Shown piece by piece: positions 8,761-18,500 of a stretch of 64,000 bases of DNA (position 1 is its first letter; each line of letters opens with the position of its first letter). This DNA is from an uncultured Campylobacter sp. (lineage in GTDB: Bacteria > Campylobacterota > Campylobacteria > Campylobacterales > Campylobacteraceae), in contig NZ_CAURPW010000006.1 of the NCBI RefSeq assembly GCF_963526985.1, positions 1-64,000 on the forward strand. The letters run 5' to 3'. The translations under genes were made by a program, and so were the position numbers. The notes under the pieces are model-generated. The model was not told the DNA's origin and did not search any database. It saw nothing but the letters and a program-made list of their open reading frames with translations.

Positions 8761-9369
8761 TCAATTATTCCAGTTTTTAATAATCTCTTCAACGTTTAAG
8801 CTTAACGTCCTTAAGCGCATCGAGCGTAAAATCGAGCGTAAATTTTCGTAGCAGCTTTGCAAGTCGTCGTTTACTAAAAAATAATCGTACTCCAAAATAT
8901 GCTCCATCTCGCCGACCGCATTTTCTAGGCGTTTTTGGATAGTTTGAGCGGAGTCCGTACCACGGTTTGAGAGCCTAAAATTTAGCTCGCTTTTGTTTGC
9001 CGTAGTGATAAAAACGGAAGTGATTAGTCCGCCAAGCTTTGATTTTGCGATATTAAATCCTTGCACGTCGATATCAAAAATGGCTATTTTACCGGCATCT
9101 AACGCCCTTAAAACCGGCTTTAGCGAAGTGCCGTAGTAGTTATTATGCACGCATGCCCATTCTAAAAACTCGCCCTCGTCGATGCCCTTTTTAAACTCTT
9201 TTTCATCCGTAAAATAGTAATTAACGCCGTGCGCTTCGCCCTGTCTAGGCGCTCTAGTCGTAGTCGAGATAGAAAAATATAAATCCTTTTCCTCTTTTAA
9301 AAGACGGCTTAAAAGCGTACTCTTACCGCTGCCGCTCGGGCCTGAGACGATTAAAATTTGCCCTTTCAA
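8761..9369 (-). CDS. gmk: Guanylate kinase
   Basis: This 202-residue enzyme phosphorylates GMP to GDP. The P-loop GPSGSGKST lies near residue 10, followed by the GMP-binding TTRAPRQGE segment and the later SNRGTDS arginine region. The start codon is TTG at 9367-9369, directly after the stop of the upstream acidic-protein gene, with a GAGGA site inside the end of that gene, so the two are translationally coupled. Confidence 0.96.
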   Translation of the reverse strand: MKGQILIVSGPSGSGKSTLLSRLLKEEKDLYFSISTTTRAPRQGEAHGVNYYFTDEKEFKKGIDEGEFLEWACVHNNYYGTSLKPVLRALDAGKIAIFDIDVQGFNIAKSKLGGLITSVFITTANKSELNFRLSNRGTDSAQTIQKRLENAVGEMEHILEYDYFLVNDDLQSCYENLRSILRSMRLRTLSLNVEEIIKNWNN

Positions 9370-10923
9370 CTACTTTTCCTCAAAGCTAATGCTGATTTTA
9401 ATATTGAGGCCTTTTAGGGCTTCTCGTAGCTCGCCGTTTTGCAAGGAGGCTTCCAAATTTTTAGTCACCGCATCTGAAATTTGAGCCTTTATTTCGTCTA
9501 TTTTTACGCTTTTATCTTGCGACTCCGCTACTTGGCTTACGTCAAATCCGCTCTCGTTTAACGCTAAAGCCATATCTTTTTCGCTAATCTGCTCGATTTG
9601 GCTGTATCCCTCTGCATCAAATTCGACGGTACCGGCAGGCTCGTTTTGAGCCTCTTTTTCTTCATTTTGATCGGCTTGATCGCCGGGCGTTAGCGCTCCT
9701 GTTTGCTCATCCACCGTAAAGCCCTCGTCCGCAACCTCGTCATCTAGGGCTTCTTGCGTTAAATTTTCATCATTTTTAGGCTCTTCGTTTTTTACATCAA
9801 GTGTTTCGCCGTCCGTATCATCGACCAAAAAGTCCGCACCGTCTAAAATCTCGTCTTGTATCTCTTGCTCTTTGGTCTCGTCAAATTTTATCTCATCGTC
9901 CGTAGCGGCGTCTTTTGGATGCTCTTGGGCCGCTTCGTCGCTTATGGATATTTGAGACTCTTTATCATCCTCTGACGCAAACTCTACGCTTGGTTCCTGA
10001 GAGTTTTCAAAACCGGTATCGTTAGGCTGGGCGTCTAGTTCTACAAATCGCTCGTCCGCATCCTCGGCGCCTTTAACCTCCGGCTCGTCGCTAGTAGTCT
10101 CAAATACCTCTTCGTCCATGGCGTCTATCTCGTCGATTTGGTTCTTTATATCTTCTATGCTGTCGCCAAATGCCTCAAATTTAGCCCCTTGAGGCTCGTT
10201 TTGCTCGGCTATTTCGCCCACAGACTCGTCATCCAAATCAAGCCCGTTAAAATCCTCTTCTTTTACGGCTATTTCAAAATCATCGAGTTCGCCTAGCGCT
10301 TCTTGCTCGTTTATATCTTCAAATTTATCGTTATCAGCCTCCGATTCGTCGAAATTTGGCTCATCCGCCTTGCTCTCAGGCTCTTGGCTCGCATACTCCG
10401 TAGATTTAACCGTCTCGCCGGGCTCCTCAAAACCGGCTGCTTCGTCGCCGGATAAAACCGGATCGTCATCCAAAATACCCTCTAAATCAAACTCATCGGC
10501 ATCAATAGGAGCAGGCTCTTCTTTAAATATTTCATCGCCTAAATCATCCATAAACTCAAATCCCTTTACCGACACTTCATCGTCTTGAGCCTCGGCCTTA
10601 GCCTCGTTAGCTGCCTCTTTGCTCTTGTTAGCCAGATCTTCGACGATAGCGATAAATTCGGTAGGCAAAAACGGCTTTGGCAGTATCCTATCGGCGCCTT
10701 CGAAGGTCGGGGCGTTTTTAGAAGAAAGATATAAAATTTTGTTTGCAAATTGTTTTAGGTTCGTATCCTTAGCGTCCGAGTCGCTATCTACGATAAGTAC
10801 GTCGCAAGGACCGTCAAGCTCGCCGGCGTTGCCGATCTGAGTGTATTCAAGACCGATTTTATCAAGCGCTAAGGTAGCAAGGCGCGATACGGCCGGATTT
10901 TCGTTTATGATGACGATTTTCAC
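9370..10923 (-). CDS. Highly acidic protein with receiver-like N-terminus (Cj1178c-like)
   Basis: This 517-residue protein starts from GTG at 10921-10923, which has an AAGGAG site. The frame is open to 10953, but the GTG start is better supported. Residues 1-105 look like a response-regulator receiver fold (KIVIINENPAVSRLA, DVLIVDSDSD, ILPKPF). About 350 residues rich in Asp and Glu follow, then a short C-terminal domain. It corresponds in place and character to the C. jejuni acidic protein Cj1178c between fliR and gmk. Its function is unknown; a flagellar or chemosensory role is only suggested by position. Confidence 0.85.
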   Translation of the reverse strand: MKIVIINENPAVSRLATLALDKIGLEYTQIGNAGELDGPCDVLIVDSDSDAKDTNLKQFANKILYLSSKNAPTFEGADRILPKPFLPTEFIAIVEDLANKSKEAANEAKAEAQDDEVSVKGFEFMDDLGDEIFKEEPAPIDADEFDLEGILDDDPVLSGDEAAGFEEPGETVKSTEYASQEPESKADEPNFDESEADNDKFEDINEQEALGELDDFEIAVKEEDFNGLDLDDESVGEIAEQNEPQGAKFEAFGDSIEDIKNQIDEIDAMDEEVFETTSDEPEVKGAEDADERFVELDAQPNDTGFENSQEPSVEFASEDDKESQISISDEAAQEHPKDAATDDEIKFDETKEQEIQDEILDGADFLVDDTDGETLDVKNEEPKNDENLTQEALDDEVADEGFTVDEQTGALTPGDQADQNEEKEAQNEPAGTVEFDAEGYSQIEQISEKDMALALNESGFDVSQVAESQDKSVKIDEIKAQISDAVTKNLEASLQNGELREALKGLNIKISISFEEK

Positions 10924-10988
10924 GAAGTCTCCTTTTATAAACCTAAAAAGCATATTTTAAGATATTTTCCATTACTTCAAGCTTAGTT

Positions 10989-11750
10989 TTAGAAAAATAG
11001 CGATGGAAGGTCGTTGATAACGCGAAGCACCAGCTGCCTAAAAAGCTCCATCATACCAGCTAGTATCGCGATCAGCACGGCAAAGCCGATCGTGATCTTG
11101 ATCGGATAGCCTACGACTAGCAGGTTAAACTGTGGCATCGTCTTCATGAGCATTCCAAAAATTAGATCCGAAAGTAGCGAAAGCGCCAAAATCGGGAAGG
11201 AAATGATAAATCCGAAGGTAAATAAATTTATCATAGATTTTGAGGCGTACTGCACGATATCTGGACTCGGATAAAAGCCGCCCAGCGGAATGTTCGTAAG
11301 AGAATTTGAGATAAAAAGCAGGATCAAATGATGCCCGTCAAACGCCAAAAAGGTCATAAGAGCGAGGAAATTTATGATATTTGAGATCACGGGCGAGCTG
11401 ATACCCGTCTGCGGATCTAGCACCGTAGCCATCGAAAAGCCCATGATCATCGATATCTGCTCGCCTGCTAGCTGCAAACTAGCAAAAACGATGTAAAGCA
11501 GCAACCCCGCGCAAACACCCAGCGCCGCCTCGCTAACGATCTCCACGGCTAGATAGTAAATTTCGCCGTTTTTAATGCTAGCAAGCGGAAACAAAAATAG
11601 CGTAAGCAGAAACGAAAATGCGGTCTTGACGCTCATAGATATCTGCTCGTGCCCGTAAAACGGGAAAAACAGCATCAGCCCGCCGATACGCGCAAACAGC
11701 AGCATAAAAGTAATGACGCGCTCGGGTGCGAAAAACTCGACTAGCTCCAC
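10989..11750 (-). CDS. fliR: Flagellar biosynthesis protein FliR
   Basis: This 253-residue inner-membrane protein has about six hydrophobic segments and belongs to the flagellar type III export gate (FliPQR). Family features are the early ARIGGLMLFFPF, the GFSMATVLDPQTG segment and the C-terminal FRQLVLRVI region. The start is GTG at 11748-11750. It lies in the conserved rpsB-to-argS block, but here a gene-free stretch of nearly 900 bases separates it from the ABC gene upstream. Confidence 0.95.
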   Translation of the reverse strand: MELVEFFAPERVITFMLLFARIGGLMLFFPFYGHEQISMSVKTAFSFLLTLFLFPLASIKNGEIYYLAVEIVSEAALGVCAGLLLYIVFASLQLAGEQISMIMGFSMATVLDPQTGISSPVISNIINFLALMTFLAFDGHHLILLFISNSLTNIPLGGFYPSPDIVQYASKSMINLFTFGFIISFPILALSLLSDLIFGMLMKTMPQFNLLVVGYPIKITIGFAVLIAILAGMMELFRQLVLRVINDLPSLFF

Positions 11751-12627
11751 CTGACTCTTTCGTTTTTGATTTAAATTTTCGCATTCGGCTTGGTTTTTAT
11801 CTAAAATAAATTTAGCTCGCGCTTCTAAAACCTAGCGCGACTAACCAACCGATTTTCATACGAAATTTATGGCTATTTTAGTAGAATTTACTTTTATTCG
11901 GGGTTAAATTTAGCTTTATTATCGCAAAAATAGTTCGTGAAATTTAACCTTATTTTTATCACGTTATTTTTGGTTTTGCGGTACGTCGTTAAAGCCTTAT
12001 TTACATTCCCTTTAGCTTAACCAAATCTCGCAGCCATGCGTCTATGCGCGGTATTTGCTACTAAATAGACGGCTTGATTCCAAGCTTTGATTATGCAACC
12101 GCGCAAGGTAAAATTCGGCGACGAAAACGGCGTAAATTTATGATTTTATATCATAAAAATCCACGAGTATTTACGGTTGGACGCGCCGCTATTTTAGCCT
12201 CCGGGGTCAAAGCGGTTTTGCGTTTTACTAAATTTAGGGCTTAAAACGCTAAACGGATAAAACATAGATTTGTGGTGTGTTTAACGCTAGCAAAATGATC
12301 TATTTTTAAAACCCAAACGCTACTACTAGGCTAAATTTGACGGCCGAGTTTACCGCAAAAATAAAAAGATAAAACAGTCAAAACAAGCTAAGGCAAAGCT
12401 GGCCTTTTTTAAATTTAAGCGGTTAAAGCTACGCGCAAAAGCCGAGGCTGTTCCTGCCGACGTTACTGCAAATATAGCGCTGCAAATGCTGCGATTTAAT
12501 CAAAATTTTAAGCCGAAATTTTACTAAATAATCAAGCTATCTACTCTGCCTAGCAATACCCTAGAAGGCTAAAATTAGCAAAATAGCATACAGACTATTT
12601 GACAGAAATATCAAAAAATTAAGCAAA
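11751..12627. other. Gene-free gap inside the conserved rpsB-argS block
   Basis: About 880 bases between the ABC gene and fliR hold no supported gene. In C. jejuni these neighbours are close together. I see only AT-rich words and one inverted repeat (12137-12157). It could be a decayed gene or an expansion. Confidence 0.5.
12137..12157. repeat. 8-bp inverted repeat, candidate operator or hairpin
   Basis: TTTATGAT, five bases, then ATCATAAA: a perfect AT-rich inverted repeat about 390 bases upstream of fliR. It could be a repressor site or a weak hairpin. Confidence 0.5.
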
Positions 12628-13275
12628 TTAACGCGAAGTTAAAGAGAGCTTTTTGTCTTCGAGGCGGTAAACCTCGTCGCATCTTTGCGCAAGCTCATTG
12701 TCGTGGGTGACCAAAACCAGCGCCGCATCGTTTGCTTTGATATAGTTAAACAGCGTTTGCATCACTTCGTTTGCGGTCTGCTTGTCTAGATTTCCCGTCG
12801 GCTCGTCGGCAAATATCACGCGTGGCTTTTTACAAAGTACTCTAGCGATTGAGACGCGTTGCTGCTGCCCGCCGCTTAGCTCGCCTACTTTTTGATTCAT
12901 TACGCCGTCTATCTTTAAATTTGCCAAAATTTCATCGTCGATTTTTTGCGCGGATAAAACGGAGGACAGCTCGATATTTTCGTGCGCGCTAAAGCCTTTA
13001 AAAAGATAGTGCGCCTGAAAAATGATACCGAAATCAAATCTGCGGATACGCAAGAGTTCGTTTGCTGATAGATCGTAAAGCGACTTGCCGCCGTAGATAA
13101 CTTCGCCGTTTTTGGGTCGCAAAAGAGTAGAAAGTATGTGGAGTATGGTTGATTTGCCGCAGCCGCTGACGCCCGTTATGGCGCAGCTACCGCCGGCATT
13201 TACGCTTAAATTTACATCCTCAAAGAGCGTATAATCATACGCAAAGCCTAGATTTACGCCCTTTAAGATTTCCAT
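12628..13275 (-). CDS. ABC transporter ATP-binding protein, LolD-type
   Basis: This 215-residue ATPase has the Walker A GVSGCGKST (about residues 36-44), the signature LSGGQQQRVSIAR, the Walker B VIFADEPTGNLD and the H-loop VTHD. The EPTGNLD form is typical of the LolD/MacB/FtsE subgroup, which works on lipoproteins or cell-envelope processes. No permease lies beside it. It follows tsf by 5 bases, as in C. jejuni (Cj1180c next to tsf). Confidence 0.9.
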   Translation of the reverse strand: MEILKGVNLGFAYDYTLFEDVNLSVNAGGSCAITGVSGCGKSTILHILSTLLRPKNGEVIYGGKSLYDLSANELLRIRRFDFGIIFQAHYLFKGFSAHENIELSSVLSAQKIDDEILANLKIDGVMNQKVGELSGGQQQRVSIARVLCKKPRVIFADEPTGNLDKQTANEVMQTLFNYIKANDAALVLVTHDNELAQRCDEVYRLEDKKLSLTSR

Positions 13276-13280
13276 TAATT

Positions 13281-14345
13281 TTAGCCTATTTGCGCCGCAA
13301 CCTCGGCCGCAAAGTCCTCGTTTTTCTTCTCTAGGCCTTCGCCAAGCTCGAAGCGAACGTATTTTACTACCTCGATCTTGCCGCCTAGCTCTTTGCTTTT
13401 TTCTTCAACGACTTGCTCGATAGTTTTTTTATCGTCCATTACGTAAAACTGTCCAAGTAGCGTAAGGCGCTGATCTAAAACGGTGTTGTCCGCGTAAAAT
13501 CTCTCGATCTTACCAGGGATGATTTTGTCCCAAATTTTCTCAGGTTTGCCCTCGGCCTTTAGCTCTTCTTCGATCGCTTTTGTAGCTTTAGCAAGCTCAG
13601 CATCGCCTATTTGGCAGCGGCTAGCATACTCAGGGATGTGATGAAGCGGCTTGCCTAGGCGTTTTAGCTCTTCGTTATCTTTTTCAAGCTCGGCGCGAAG
13701 CGCGATAAATTCCTTCTCGACGAACTCTTTGTCAAGGTCTTTATAGCTTATTACGCTTGGTTTCATAGCGGCTGCGTGCATGCACAAATTTCTTGCAAAT
13801 TCAGCCGCTTTGTTTGCGATTTCTGCACTTTCGCAAGCAAGGCCGATTAGTACGCCTACGCGGCCGTTTGAGTGAACGTAGCCGTTTACTACGCCTTTGT
13901 CGTCCGCTTTTATAGTCTCAAAGCGGCGAACGACCAAATTTTCGCCGATAGTAGCGATCTGGCTTTTGAAATAATCCTCAAATTTAACGCCGTTAATTAC
14001 GCTTGCATTTAGACTCTCGACGTCTTTTATCAAATTTGTTTGGATGTGCGCCGTAGTGTCTTTTGTCAAATTTTGAAACTGAGCGTTTTTAGCGACGAAG
14101 TCGGTCTCAGAGTTTATCTCGCTGATAGTTGCGGTTTTGCAGTGGTCGCAAACAACAACGCTCACAAGACCCTCGCTAGCTAGGCGGTCAGCCTTTTTAG
14201 CGGCTTGACCTAGACCCTTTTCACGCAGGATATCAACGGCTTTTTCCATATCGCCGTTAGCCTCGGCTAGCGCCTTTTTGCAGTCCATCATTCCGGCTCC
14301 GGTTGATTCGCGGAGCTCTTTTACCATTTGTGCGCTGATTTCCAT
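13281..14345 (-). CDS. tsf: Elongation factor Ts
   Basis: This 354-residue EF-Ts regenerates EF-Tu-GTP. The N-terminal ELRESTGAGMMDCKKAL motif and the SETDFVAKN segment are family signatures, and the KPEKIWDKIIPGKIERF segment is typical of the C-terminal core. The stop of rpsB and the start of tsf overlap (TAATG), so the two are translationally coupled. Confidence 0.97.
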   Translation of the reverse strand: MEISAQMVKELRESTGAGMMDCKKALAEANGDMEKAVDILREKGLGQAAKKADRLASEGLVSVVVCDHCKTATISEINSETDFVAKNAQFQNLTKDTTAHIQTNLIKDVESLNASVINGVKFEDYFKSQIATIGENLVVRRFETIKADDKGVVNGYVHSNGRVGVLIGLACESAEIANKAAEFARNLCMHAAAMKPSVISYKDLDKEFVEKEFIALRAELEKDNEELKRLGKPLHHIPEYASRCQIGDAELAKATKAIEEELKAEGKPEKIWDKIIPGKIERFYADNTVLDQRLTLLGQFYVMDDKKTIEQVVEEKSKELGGKIEVVKYVRFELGEGLEKKNEDFAAEVAAQIG

Positions 14346-15145
14346 TACTCTTCATCCTCGCTGAAGTCCTCGGAGAAGTCTTCGTTTACAGCCTCGTTTA
14401 CGACTGCGTCTTTTTCGGCTTGGCTTACGGCTTCTTTGCCTTCTTCTAGCTCGCCGCCGTCTTTTTCAAGCTGAGAGCGTCCCTCGATGATAGCCTCAGC
14501 CATCTCTTGGCAGAAAAGCTGAACCGAGCGGATCGCGTCATCGTTGCCAGGGATCGGGAAGTCGATAACGTCAGGATCGCAGTTTGTGTCGATCGGAGCT
14601 ACGACAGGGATTTTTAGGCGATTAGCCTCTTGAACGGCGATTTTTTCTTTTACGGTATCGATGACGAAAATCATATCAGGCACGGTTTTTAGGTTTCTGA
14701 TACCGCCTAGAGACGCTAGAAGCTTCTCTTTTTTGCGGCGAAGCATTAGAGCTTCTTTTTTAGTTAATAAATTTATAGAGCCGTCTTCTTCCATAGCCTC
14801 GATTACTTCGAGCTTGCGGATAGATTGGCGGATAGTGCCGAAGTTCGTCATCATGCCGCCTAGCCAGCGGTGATTTACGTACGGCATGCCGCATTTTTCG
14901 GCATACTCTTTTAGGGTTGCGCCAGCTTGTTTTTTGGTGCCTACGAAAAGTATAGTCTTGCCCTCTGCAGCCGCGTCGCGAACGACGTTATAAGTGTAGC
15001 GGAAGTAGCGGATAGTTTTTTGTAGATCTATGATGTAGATACCTTTTCTCTCGCCGAAAATGAATTTTTTCATCTTCGGATTCCATCTGCGCGTTTGGTG
15101 TCCGAAATGAACGCCGCACTCTAGCAAATCTCTCATTGTTACCAT
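14345..15145 (-). CDS. rpsB: 30S ribosomal protein S2
   Basis: This 266-residue protein starts MVTMRDLLECGVHFGHQTRR, the S2 signature, and later has GGMMTNFGTIRQSI and the PVVAPIDTNCDPD segment. The C-terminal tail is acidic (EDFSEDFSEDEE). It binds the head of the small subunit. The ATG has an AAGGAG site. A leader of about 110 bases follows a TATAAT promoter. Confidence 0.98.
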   Translation of the reverse strand: MVTMRDLLECGVHFGHQTRRWNPKMKKFIFGERKGIYIIDLQKTIRYFRYTYNVVRDAAAEGKTILFVGTKKQAGATLKEYAEKCGMPYVNHRWLGGMMTNFGTIRQSIRKLEVIEAMEEDGSINLLTKKEALMLRRKKEKLLASLGGIRNLKTVPDMIFVIDTVKEKIAVQEANRLKIPVVAPIDTNCDPDVIDFPIPGNDDAIRSVQLFCQEMAEAIIEGRSQLEKDGGELEEGKEAVSQAEKDAVVNEAVNEDFSEDFSEDEE

Positions 15146-15261
15146 GAGTTTTCTCCTTGTGGGTTTCCCCGAAATTTAGGTTTCTCCTCCACACCCATTA
15201 ACATTTGCTTTTAACAAACGCAACCAAATTTTAGGACTGGTGTGTGTGAATTGAAGCTTGG

Positions 15262-15267
15262 ATTATA
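15262..15267 (-). promoter_or_regulatory. Promoter -10 box for rpsB-tsf
   Basis: TATAAT on the minus strand, about 117 bases upstream of the rpsB ATG, in an AT-rich context. It should drive the long minus-strand block. Bases 15146-15260 form the leader. Confidence 0.7.
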
Positions 15268-15352
15268 TTTAAAAATAGCTAAATTAAAGCTAAATTTAAG
15301 CGGCAAAAGCCATAAATGCTAGCTTAAATAGGCGATTAACTAAATTATATGC

Positions 15353-15367
15353 TTTTTTTGATATAAT
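15353..15367 (+). promoter_or_regulatory. Strong promoter for the S-layer gene
   Basis: TTTTTTTGATATAAT (15353-15367) matches the Campylobacter sigma70 consensus of a T run, G and TATAAT. It implies an untranslated leader of about 160 bases before the ATG at 15533, which itself has an AAAGGAG site. Confidence 0.8.
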
Positions 15368-15532
15368 CGCACGTATTCTTAAAAGGTTTTTAAACCGTAA
15401 CGCACGCTAATTTAGGTATCAAATATTGATATGTCTAGCGCCAATTTGCTGGTTTATAAAGCATTCCAAGCTTAAATTTTAACCCGCCTTTAAGACGTCA
15501 AACCATAACTAAGAACATTAAAAGGAGTCCAC

Positions 15533-18500
15533 ATGGCAGTAACTCAAGCGCAAGTAGCTCAGCTCTACGTAGCGTTGTTTAATAGAGCCCCCGAAGGAGC
15601 GGGCTTTAACGCGTGGGTAGCAGCAGGTGCAACTAAAACAGTAGCCCAGATGGCAAACGAGATGTTAGCGTCTCCTGCTACGCCGCCTTATTTCGCAAGC
15701 CTAGGTATAGATATAAGTACCGATAGAGGCTATGTAGAAAACATCTATAAAAACATACTAGGCAAAGACTATTCTCAAGACCCAGACGGCATCAATGCAT
15801 GGGTTAGACACTTACAGCTGGGAAACTCAAGAGGAGATACTCTAGTAAAGCTATTTGAGGTAGCAACCTCGGCTGAGGCTAGAGTAGCAGATCCGGTAGC
15901 TGCTCAAACCTTTGCCAATAAAACGGCTATATCGCAATACGCAGCCCAAAAGATAGCAGATATTCCTACCGATGAAAACGGAGCTTACGACTTTAGCTTA
16001 TTTCAAAGAATAATAGCTCAAACAAATAACACCAACCTAGACGAGCAAAAAGCGGCTATAGATGCACTAGTAGCTCCTACCGTACATAACCTATCTTCAG
16101 ATGCAAATAACGTAAGCGGTACAGATAAGGCCGACTTATTTAACGGAGCCGTATCTGCTACCGTAAATCAAACCACCTTTAAAGATACCGACAAGATAGA
16201 CGGCAAAGGCGGAAACGATACTTTAAACCTGGATATGTATACTAACTTCTACGGACTAGCTACCGATAGAGGAGAGGTTAAAAACATAGAGAATCTAAAA
16301 CTAACCAATCACACTAGCGGACACCTAACCTTTAACGCTAGAAATATCCACGATATGCAAACTATAAGCATAGACGGCTCTACGTATAAATACGGTCTAG
16401 ATATCATAAATCCTGAAAATAAAGTAAAGCTAAATCTAAAAAACATAGACCTAAGCCAAACCGGAGCTCAAAACCTAAGACTAATTTATAACACAGACGT
16501 ACTAGCAGGATCTAACGACGATCAAGAAGTAACCGTAGATAACGTAAAAACCGGTAACAATAAAATAAACATCACTACCGTAAATAACGACAAGGTAGAA
16601 GCGGTAACCATAAACGCCCTAAGCGGAGTAAATAAGCTAACGGGCTTTATATCAGATCACGTAGGCTCTAGCGACGATAGCTCTATAAAGACTATCAAGG
16701 TAAAAGGAAGCGCCGAACTTGAGATAACCGGACCAAGCTCGCTACAAACCTTTGATGCGTCTGCTTATACGGGAAATAAGCTGACGGCGAATTTAACTGC
16801 AAATTATAGCGTTCAAAATATAAAAGGAAGTGCCCAAGACGACGTGTTTAACGTAACGGGTATAGACGGCAATACCGCAATCATACCAGTTGACGGAGGA
16901 GCGGGTAGGGATACGGTAAATTTACAAAACGTGATATACGGAAATAAACACGTAGAAATGAGCGGAGTAGAAGAGCTAAACATAAAACAAGACTCCAGCG
17001 TCGATGCAGCCACTCTGGACTTTAGCAGAGCTCAAGAGATAGATACTCTAGGCGTAAGAGGCGATGCAGGGCAAAATCCTCACGTTAAAGCCATTAACTC
17101 AAAAATAAAAACTTTAAACGTGGATGTAAATACGACTATAACTAACTGGACTAGACTAGAGGTAACGAATACTCCGAATTTTGAAAATTTAAATATCAAA
17201 AACTCTATCAGCACAACCTTAAAAGCAAACGGCTCTACAAAGATAAACGTAAACGTGAATACGGAAAATAAATTTACCGATGTAACCATAGATTCCTCTA
17301 CCGTAAAGGAACTAAACTACAACATAGAAAAAGTAGATGTCGCTCCTACCGGTCTAAATATGTTCGTAAATAACGCTACGGCTCTAGAAAAGGTAAAAAT
17401 AGTAAATAAAACCGATAAACATTTCGGCCATAACCTAGACGGCAGCGATACGGGCAATCTAAAAATCCTAGATATAGAAACTAAAGGAAACTATCATACT
17501 TCTACAAACCTTAAGGGTATAAGCGCGATAAATTTAAAAGGTATCGGAGAAGATACCGCTATACGTCTACCTCAATTGGGAACCACTACGGACGGCAGAT
17601 ACCCTCTTCAAGGTACGCAGGATATAAATTTAACTGCAGAAGGATTAAAATTTTTAAATGTAGCTACCGCAGGCAAGATACTCACTACTAGAAACGTAAG
17701 CCTAACATCTACTACGGATAAAGAGGGTGCTTGGGTACAATTTGGCGGCAATATAGGAGATGGCTATACAAAGCCAAACAATGTAACCGTAAGCGCCGTA
17801 GGACAAAAAGAATTACTTGTGGGCCACATAGCAGCGGTAGGCGACGTAAATCTAACCACTAAATTTACTCAGGCGGGGTCAAGTGTTATCCTAGGTAATC
17901 CTAGTATCAGTATCATTAGCAACACTATAACCGCTAAAAATTTAACCGTAAATCATAGTGCAAATACAGACGTCGTAGATGGAATTGTCACACTAAACGG
18001 ACATCTAAATTTAACAGGAAATCTAAACGTCAATACGAGCGGTTATAAAGAGCTAAAATTACATAGCGGACAAACAATCTCTCATACAATCGAGGAGATG
18101 AATATCGCAGGCTCCGTAAATATAAATACAGTTGCGTCCGTTGCCGCTTCAACTACGAAATTTGGTAGTATATTGGGCACCAAAGGCGGAGTAAAGATCA
18201 ATGTTAGTGCGGCAAACGGTATCGCGGATGCCGTATTTGCCCCTAGAGAAGTAGTTGCGGAACAAAAAGGTATCGATGTTACTCTTACAAATTTAAAAAC
18301 CGTGAACTTTTATGACGACGTGGACACTTATAGGGGGCTTATTGCTAATGGCGCAACTGACACCACTAAAGGCGATATAAATTTTACCGCTACTACCAAC
18401 GTGAGCGATAGTCTCGTAAAAATCGGCTACCTACAAAACATAGGAGGCAACGTAACCCTTAAAGCTCATGGACAAAAAAACTTAGAGGTGGGACACGCCG

